The notes under the pieces: model-generated
Seen by the model: the letters and a program-made list of their open reading frames with translations, nothing else
Database searches by the model: none
Told to the model about the DNA's origin: nothing
Program-made: the position numbers and the translations under genes
In this document: positions 15,119-18,988 of the stretch, one piece after another
Layout: the number at the start of each line of letters is the position of its first letter
Numbering within the stretch: position 1 is the stretch's first letter
Source: JAWLBW01 sp041687475
GTDB lineage: Bacteria; J088; JAWLBW01
Assembly: GCA_041687475.1 (NCBI GenBank)
Contig: JAWLBW010000055.1
Span: forward strand, 1 to 18,988
Direction: 5' to 3'
Length of the DNA: 18,988 bases

Positions 15119-15390
15119 ATTTCCGCATCATACTGGGATGGTTGAGCGCGGCGGCCCTCGTTCTCTCGGCCATGGCTTTTCTCGGCGGCCGTTTCACCGA
15201 AGGGCTGTGGACATTGATTCTCGCCGTATCGCTCGGCGCCGCCGGGTTTCTGGTAAATCGAAACCGCACCGCCGACATGCTCGAAGCACCGCGAAGTATC
15301 GACCCGAGCGCGCTTCCCGGTCAGGAAGCCACCGGCGAAAATCCGCCCCATGTCGAGCCGGTCGAACGCGAAGAACGCCCCCGACCCTGA
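15115..15390 (+). CDS. Two-helix small membrane protein, array member 2
   Basis: 91-aa protein overlapping member 1 by four bases (ATGA). Helix 1 is about 4-23, the turn is GGRFTEG, helix 2 about 29-47, followed by a basic RNR and a 40-residue tail rich in Pro, Glu and Arg that ends VEREERPRP. Predicted topology is N-in/C-in with a cytosolic disordered tail containing GENPPHVEP. The turn resembles AGRAAEA of member 1. No catalytic motif is visible. The following 110-bp gap contains an imperfect hairpin (CTGTC 15427-15431 with GACAG 15448-15452), so member 3 may have its own transcript. Confidence 0.72.
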   Translation: MNFRIILGWLSAAALVLSAMAFLGGRFTEGLWTLILAVSLGAAGFLVNRNRTADMLEAPRSIDPSALPGQEATGENPPHVEPVEREERPRP

Positions 15391-15500
15391 GCGGCAACCA
15401 TACGCTTGCCCCACGTGCGCCCTGAGCTGTCATTTCGCCCCGAAAAAGACAGACTGGAACAACCGTCATCACGCGTGACCGTCACTACCCGGAGGGTGCT

Positions 15501-15794
15501 ATGTTATCGAATCGACAGGCTTCGTCGACCAGGGCAATGGCCTACATCTTCTTCGTGGCTGCGGTCGCCTGTCTGGCAGTGGCCGTTCTGACACTCGTCA
15601 ACGGCGACGGCGTGGCGGCCTTCCTCAGCATCGGGTTGATGCTCTTTTTCGCGGCAACCGGCGTGTATACCCTGCGCGACCGGCCCTCGCTCATGCAGGT
15701 CGAACCCGACGAAGAGGCGGCGCCACCTCAGACCGCGGCAGGCTACCGGTCGGTGTCGGCCGAACGGCACCCGGGCGAACGACCGATTCGGTAA
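15501..15794 (+). CDS. Two-helix small membrane protein, array member 3
   Basis: 97-aa protein with a good ribosome site (CGGAGGG four bases before the ATG). Helix 1 about 13-33, turn VNGDGVAAF, helix 2 about 37-56, then YTLRDRP and an acidic-then-basic tail (VEPDEEAAPPQ, ending ERHPGERPIR). The stretch from the turn through helix 2 resembles member 6 closely: both have (V/I)NG followed by FL, G, FF, A-x-G, then Tyr. This supports common ancestry. Tail predicted disordered and cytosolic. Function unknown. Confidence 0.75.
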   Translation: MLSNRQASSTRAMAYIFFVAAVACLAVAVLTLVNGDGVAAFLSIGLMLFFAATGVYTLRDRPSLMQVEPDEEAAPPQTAAGYRSVSAERHPGERPIR

Positions 15795-15837
15795 CGCGGT
15801 TTCGGGGAATCGTCAGCCTGCTTGAGATAGGGTCTCT

Positions 15838-16143
15838 ATGGTCGAAAAAACCTGGAACACAATTTCGGTACTGTTCTTCCTCCTGGCGGTGGCTCTCATG
15901 ACGGCAGTGGGGCTCGCATTGGCCACCGGCGAGATCTTCGCTTTCGTCTGGGCTTCGTGTTTCGCCCTGGCCTTTCTGTGCGCCGGATTCCTGGCCCGGG
16001 CCCCCCGGCCCATGGCCGGAAGCTATCTGCGGCCGGCGCAGCGGCAACCCCGGCGCGCCGAACCGCCGGTATCGGAGCGCCCTCTCATGCCGCCCCCCAA
16101 GCCCACGACGACCGACGCCATTGAACCCGGCCGCCACCCCTGA
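15838..16143 (+). CDS. Two-helix small membrane protein, array member 4
   Basis: 101-aa protein. Helix 1 about 8-28, turn ATGEIFAF, helix 2 about 33-52, then LARAPRP and a basic Pro-rich tail (SERPLMPPPKPTT, ending IEPGRHP). It starts with ATG 15838, with AGGG five bases upstream, 43 bp after member 3. The next gene follows after 17 bp, consistent with an operon. The short Gly-containing turn matches members 3, 5 and 6. Cytosolic tail predicted from the positive-inside rule. Function unknown. Confidence 0.75.
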   Translation: MVEKTWNTISVLFFLLAVALMTAVGLALATGEIFAFVWASCFALAFLCAGFLARAPRPMAGSYLRPAQRQPRRAEPPVSERPLMPPPKPTTTDAIEPGRHP

Positions 16144-16160
16144 CGTCACCCGGAGGATAC

Positions 16161-16472
16161 ATGCGACACCGTCCAGAAAAACGTCCCATGCTTGCCGGTT
16201 TCTGGTTTGCCATGACCGGGATCGCCATCGTCACCGCAGCCTGGTTTCTCGTCGATGGGAGCACGACGCCCTTTATCGTGGCCTGGGCGCTGGCGGCCAT
16301 TTTCGTAACCCTCGCGGTATATGAGTGGTTCGTGCGACCGTCGACACGTCGGCAGGTTACACGTCATGTCGAGCCACCTTCCCGCGCCTCCCGTGACGAG
16401 CCACCCTCGGAGGGTATCGGTCCCGGTCGCTCCCGTCCGGGCGCCGGCCCCGACCTGCACGACAGGCCCTGA
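16161..16472 (+). CDS. Two-helix small membrane protein, array member 5
   Basis: 103-aa protein with a strong ribosome site (GGAGG five bases before the ATG). A basic start (MRHRPEKRP) leads into helix 1 (about 11-30), turn VDGSTTPF, helix 2 (about 36-56), VRPSTRR and a mixed-charge tail ending GPDLHDRP. It is 17 bp after member 4, so probably co-transcribed. A 123-bp gap follows, containing GC-rich partial repeats but no clear promoter. Function unknown. Confidence 0.75.
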   Translation: MRHRPEKRPMLAGFWFAMTGIAIVTAAWFLVDGSTTPFIVAWALAAIFVTLAVYEWFVRPSTRRQVTRHVEPPSRASRDEPPSEGIGPGRSRPGAGPDLHDRP

Positions 16473-16595
16473 CAAGCTGCCGAGTACCCGCCGGCCGAAT
16501 GTCTGGAAAGGCAGGCGCAGTTGCGGCGGGCCCCGGGGGCCGAATCGTTTCGGAAAACGGTTCAGATTGAAGGGGTATCGGTAAGGAGAATTCGC

Positions 16596-16922
16596 ATGCA
16601 GGAATATAGACAGACGCAGGTGCGCAACCGGCGAAGTCGCACAGCCCCGCTTTTTTACGCCCTTGGGGCCGTCGCCGCCATTCTCGCCATCGCCGCGCTG
16701 ATTAACGGCAGTGTGGGCGGGTTCCTTCTTGCGCTCGGGTTCACGGTATTCTTTGTCGCCGTAGGCGGCTACTTCCAGAAAACGCCGGGCCCGACGGCCT
16801 ACGAGCGACGCCCCGCAAGCACCGCGGCCGAACCCGGTCGTACAGATACCGGCCCCGAAAACTACGCCCCCCCACCCGGCGAGCCTGCACGCCCCGAGAC
16901 TCCCGACGATCGCAGACCGTAA
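16596..16922 (+). CDS. Two-helix small membrane protein, array member 6
   Basis: 108-aa protein starting at ATG 16596 behind AAGGAG; an in-frame ATG at 16521 lacks a site and adds unmatched residues. The basic N-terminus (RNRRSR) precedes helix 1 (about 17-36), turn INGSVGGF, helix 2 (about 40-59), then a tail of about 45 residues with ENYAPPPGEP and the end ETPDDRRP. It is most similar to member 3 in the turn and helix 2. The ENYxP piece of its tail recurs in member 9. Followed after 18 bp by member 7. Function unknown. Confidence 0.78.
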   Translation: MQEYRQTQVRNRRSRTAPLFYALGAVAAILAIAALINGSVGGFLLALGFTVFFVAVGGYFQKTPGPTAYERRPASTAAEPGRTDTGPENYAPPPGEPARPETPDDRRP

Positions 16923-16940
16923 CATAACCCAGGAATTGCC

Positions 16941-17339
16941 ATGCCGCAGAGAGACATTCGCATACGACGCAACAAGCAGCCTGGCGAGACCACGCCGTAC
17001 CGCTGGGTATTCGCCATCATCGCCGCAGGGGCCGTCGCAGTGGTGCTGCTTTACGCCCTGCTGCCCGTATTCTCGAGCCCCGGCGGCTCGCCAAGTCTCG
17101 GCATTGCCGTGCTGAGCGTCATCGTACTGGGCATCATCGTACTCGCGGCGGTGGCCGCTTCACGGGCGCGCCGGGTGCGACAGGCGCCGGCGACGCAGGC
17201 CATGCGAACCAGCGACGACCTGCCGCGCCGCGAAACGGCTTCGGAGGGGCCGATTCGCCGCAAGGAAGAAGAGCGTACCGGCCGTATTCCGACCCGTGAG
17301 TTCGACGAAAGACGCGAGCCGCCCCACGACCGGGGTTGA
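16941..17339 (+). CDS. Two-helix small membrane protein, array member 7
   Basis: Longest of the series at 132 aa. The basic N-terminus (DIRIRRNKQ) is followed by helix 1 (about 21-44) ending ALLPVF, a longer Gly/Ser/Pro turn (SSPGGSPS), helix 2 (about 51-73), and a basic cluster (SRARRVRQ) opening a 58-residue highly charged tail ending ERREPPHDRG. The LLPV/F at the end of helix 1 and the longer turn are shared with members 8 and 9, setting these three apart from members 1-6. Ribosome site CAGGAA is seven bases before the ATG. A bulged hairpin (17351-17378) follows the stop. Function unknown. Confidence 0.75.
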   Translation: MPQRDIRIRRNKQPGETTPYRWVFAIIAAGAVAVVLLYALLPVFSSPGGSPSLGIAVLSVIVLGIIVLAAVAASRARRVRQAPATQAMRTSDDLPRRETASEGPIRRKEEERTGRIPTREFDERREPPHDRG

Positions 17340-17425
17340 AGGCGTGGCGCGAACCCGGCGAGCCGCGAGCCGGCGTTCGGCCAATCCTGCTTCATTCCCC
17401 GGGTTGGCTTATCCTGTCGACAGAA

Positions 17426-17746
17426 ATGCATGACAAGGAACGAAAACGCGGCCTTTTCGGCCTCATGTTCGCCATGGCCCTGGTGCTGCTGGCAACCGCG
17501 TTGCTGCTGCCGGTGCTCGCCCCCTCACGGGACGGGCGTGCAACCGATCTGTTTGCAGCCGGCATCTTGCTCGGCGCCGTCGGCTTCGTGGCCATGCTGG
17601 GCTACCGCTCGCGGGTTTCGTCGTTCCATGAAACCGTCGACGTCGAGGCGCAGCCCGGCGAGGGACAGGCGTCTCCTGAGCGTCACTTGCCGCCGGCGGG
17701 CTCCGAAAAGCACCCGTCACCGCCTTCGCACAGTCCGGAACCTTGA
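17426..17746 (+). CDS. Two-helix small membrane protein, array member 8
   Basis: 106-aa protein. MHDKERKRG precedes helix 1 (about 9-31, containing LLLPVL), a polar turn APSRDGRATD, helix 2 (about 39-60, with LLGAVGF and ending MLGYRSR), then an acidic/Pro tail ending PSHSPEP. The end of helix 2 resembles member 9 (LLG..., LGY). No ribosome site precedes the ATG, while TATCCT at 17410-17415 could be a -10 that would make the transcript nearly leaderless. An upstream in-frame ATG at 17336 overlaps the end of member 7 and is less likely. Function unknown. Confidence 0.7.
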   Translation: MHDKERKRGLFGLMFAMALVLLATALLLPVLAPSRDGRATDLFAAGILLGAVGFVAMLGYRSRVSSFHETVDVEAQPGEGQASPERHLPPAGSEKHPSPPSHSPEP

Positions 17747-17769
17747 TCGTTCACCCAGGGAGCTCACCC

Positions 17770-18093
17770 ATGGCACGTAAGTACTTCGTTCTCTCGCTGC
17801 TGCTCTTCGGCTTTCTACTCGCCGTGCTGCTTCCGTTCCTGCCCGCCCTTCTCGGACTGGGCGCAGGCAACTTCGGCATGCTCCTGTTCGCCATGCTGCT
17901 CGGCGTGGCATTCGGCGCCGCGGCCCTCGGTTACTGGATGCGCGACTTTCACTTCGACCGACGCGGCACGGCCCCCCCCGAGGGCCACGCGGTAATTCTG
18001 GGCCACCCCCAGGAGTCGAACGAAGGCCGCGAAAACTACCCGCGGCCTCTGCGTGAGCACCAGGACGAGCGGGCCACACGTCCCGGCGAATAG
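17770..18093 (+). CDS. Two-helix small membrane protein, array member 9
   Basis: Last of the series, 107 aa. MARKYF leads into helix 1 (about 4-28, with LLPFLP), turn GLGAGNFG, helix 2 (about 34-54, ending ALGYWMRD), then a charged tail containing GRENYPRP and ending ERATRPGE. ATG 17770 has AGGGAG seven bases upstream; a TTG at 17743 overlapping the stop of member 8 is an alternative. Like the others, it has no recognisable catalytic motif. The TPR/cNMP gene follows with its own promoter candidate, so the array probably ends here. Function unknown. Confidence 0.78.
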   Translation: MARKYFVLSLLLFGFLLAVLLPFLPALLGLGAGNFGMLLFAMLLGVAFGAAALGYWMRDFHFDRRGTAPPEGHAVILGHPQESNEGRENYPRPLREHQDERATRPGE

Positions 18094-18102
18094 CCGGCCG
18101 CG

Positions 18103-18132
18103 TTGACAACCTGCACTCCGGGCCTTTACCAT
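18103..18132 (+). promoter_or_regulatory. Sigma-70-like promoter of the TPR/cNMP gene
   Basis: A perfect TTGACA (18103-18108) is followed after 18 bp by TACCAT (18127-18132, 4 of 6 matches). The start site would fall near 18139, inside the dyad at 18133-18154, giving a leader of about 18 nt. Confidence 0.45.
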
Positions 18133-18154
18133 CAACTCTCAAAAGCGAGAGTTG
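18133..18154 (+). promoter_or_regulatory. Dyad over the start site and ribosome site of the TPR/cNMP gene
   Basis: CAACTCTC (18133-18140) and GAGAGTTG (18147-18154) form a perfect 8-bp inverted repeat with a 6-nt loop, two bases before the ATG. The right arm contains the only Shine-Dalgarno-like sequence (GAGAG). As DNA it could be an operator at +1; as RNA, if transcription starts further upstream, it would hide the ribosome site. Confidence 0.5.
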
Positions 18155-18156
18155 TC

Positions 18157-18988
18157 ATGTCGACCGGTATTGAAGTCTGGAAAGAACGCGCAGAACACTT
18201 TGCCGCCGAAGGCAAACACCGCGAAGCCGTCGCCGCCTGGAAACAGGTGGTACGAGCGGCCCCCCGCGACCCGCAATCCATCGGCCGTCTGGGACAGCAG
18301 TTTCAGGAATTGGGCCTGACCGACGAAGCCGTCACCTGCTTTCTGCGCGCGGCGCGACTGTACGCCGAAAGCGGCGACTGGGGCCGCGCCATGGCCGTCG
18401 GCCGCGCCATTCTCACCCTTGCGCCCGGCCACGTCGAAGCCCAGGCACTGCTCACCCGCCTTTACGCGCATACCAATCGCGAACGCGATGCCCTCGACGC
18501 TGCACTCGACGGCGACGACGAAAACACGGAAATCGGCAGCGACGACGAACACTTTCTCTTTGCCAACGGCGTACACTTCGACGACGAGTCTCCCCTGACC
18601 GAGTCGACCGTCGAAGTTCTGGCCGACGACGAAGGAGATGGCGTCGAAGACGACGAGGTCATCGTTCTTCCCAGCGATGAAGACGTTCTCGTGCTGGGCG
18701 AACCCGCCGAAGACGTGCTCGAACTGTCTGCCGACGACATCGTCGACCCCGCGCCGCAGGCACTTGAACCCGAGCTTTCGCTCGACGAACTGGCGGCCCG
18801 GCTGCCCCGTATTCCGCTGTTTTCCGACCTGGACAAAGCGGCCTTCCGCGAAATATTCGAAGCCTTGCAGATTCGGCGCTATGAACCCGACGAGTACATC
18901 CTGCGCGAAGGCGACGAAGCCGATGCGCTGTACCTGTTGACCAGTGGCGAAGCGGCCGTACGAAAGGAAGACCTGTCGGGCTGCGAAG
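18157..18988 (+). CDS. TPR protein with acidic linker and cNMP-binding domain (3' end cut off)
   Basis: Open at the window edge; 277 residues are visible. Residues 1-110 form TPR-like helical repeats (WKERAEHFAAEGKHREAVAAWKQ, then QFQELGLTDEAVTCFLRAARLYAESGDWGRAMA). Residues about 115-205 are an extremely acidic, probably disordered linker rich in Asp/Glu. From about 208 a Crp-type cyclic-nucleotide-binding domain begins: ELAARLPRIPLFSDLDKAAFREIF, then YEPDEYILREGDEADALYLLTSGEAAV, the usual first half of the beta-roll. The phosphate-binding cassette and anything beyond lie outside. Such TPR-cNMP fusions occur in environmental proteobacteria and Myxococcota. Likely cytosolic signalling or scaffold protein; whether it binds cAMP, cGMP or nothing cannot be judged. 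Confidence 0.85.
   Translation, partial: MSTGIEVWKERAEHFAAEGKHREAVAAWKQVVRAAPRDPQSIGRLGQQFQELGLTDEAVTCFLRAARLYAESGDWGRAMAVGRAILTLAPGHVEAQALLTRLYAHTNRERDALDAALDGDDENTEIGSDDEHFLFANGVHFDDESPLTESTVEVLADDEGDGVEDDEVIVLPSDEDVLVLGEPAEDVLELSADDIVDPAPQALEPELSLDELAARLPRIPLFSDLDKAAFREIFEALQIRRYEPDEYILREGDEADALYLLTSGEAAVRKEDLSGCE

Noticed and set aside
16146..16925. 259-codon minus-strand frame opposite array members 5 and 6
   Set aside because: Array genes have ribosome sites and membrane-protein composition; the antisense frame is Arg/Gly-rich without domain features.
14894..18093. Reading the array as phage holins
   Set aside because: Holins can be two-helix hairpins with charged tails, but nine in a row with no endolysin, spanin or other phage gene nearby makes a lysis cassette implausible.

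Overview
The window is GC-rich chromosomal DNA of a Gram-negative bacterium. A Sec-exported acylase and an outer-membrane-type lipoprotein (Ser at +2 after the lipobox Cys) point to a periplasm. The TPR/acidic-linker/cNMP-binding protein at the right edge recalls Myxococcota-like or other free-living environmental bacteria, but I cannot fix the lineage. Genes are closely packed on both strands. I see no RNA genes, CRISPR array, insertion sequence, phage or plasmid genes.

Layout: (1) 80-4228, minus strand: a STAS-like protein, then a GAF/PAS-type LuxR-family regulator, then a secreted Ntn-hydrolase (penicillin acylase family) whose predicted nucleophile is Thr instead of Ser. A perfect dyad sits where an activator would bind the acylase promoter. 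(2) 4552-5807, plus: two conserved uncharacterised proteins, the second DUF1186/HEAT-like. (3) 5831-7604: a short WYL-type regulator diverges from an ADP-ribosylglycohydrolase (DraG)-like protein that lacks most metal-binding residues. (4) 7810-12060: a membrane hybrid histidine kinase, a CheY-like single-domain response regulator on the opposite strand, and a soluble PAS-GAF-PAS histidine kinase, probably one signalling module. (5) 12093-14257: a GH1 beta-glucosidase lipoprotein (minus) diverging from a MutT-like Nudix hydrolase (plus). (6) 14535-18093: a small soluble orphan protein, then nine consecutive small genes, each encoding two membrane helices and, in eight of nine, a long polar Pro/Glu/Arg-rich tail. 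(7) 18157-end: a TPR protein with acidic linker and the start of a cyclic-nucleotide-binding domain, cut by the window edge.

The strongest candidate for something undescribed is the nine-gene array. The proteins share size, topology and a short Gly-centred turn between the helices, but have diverged greatly. They look like an expanded family of two-helix membrane proteins with cytosolic disordered tails. Secondary points of interest are the Thr-type acylase with its LuxR/STAS neighbours, the DraG-like pseudoenzyme, and the two-kinase/one-receiver module.
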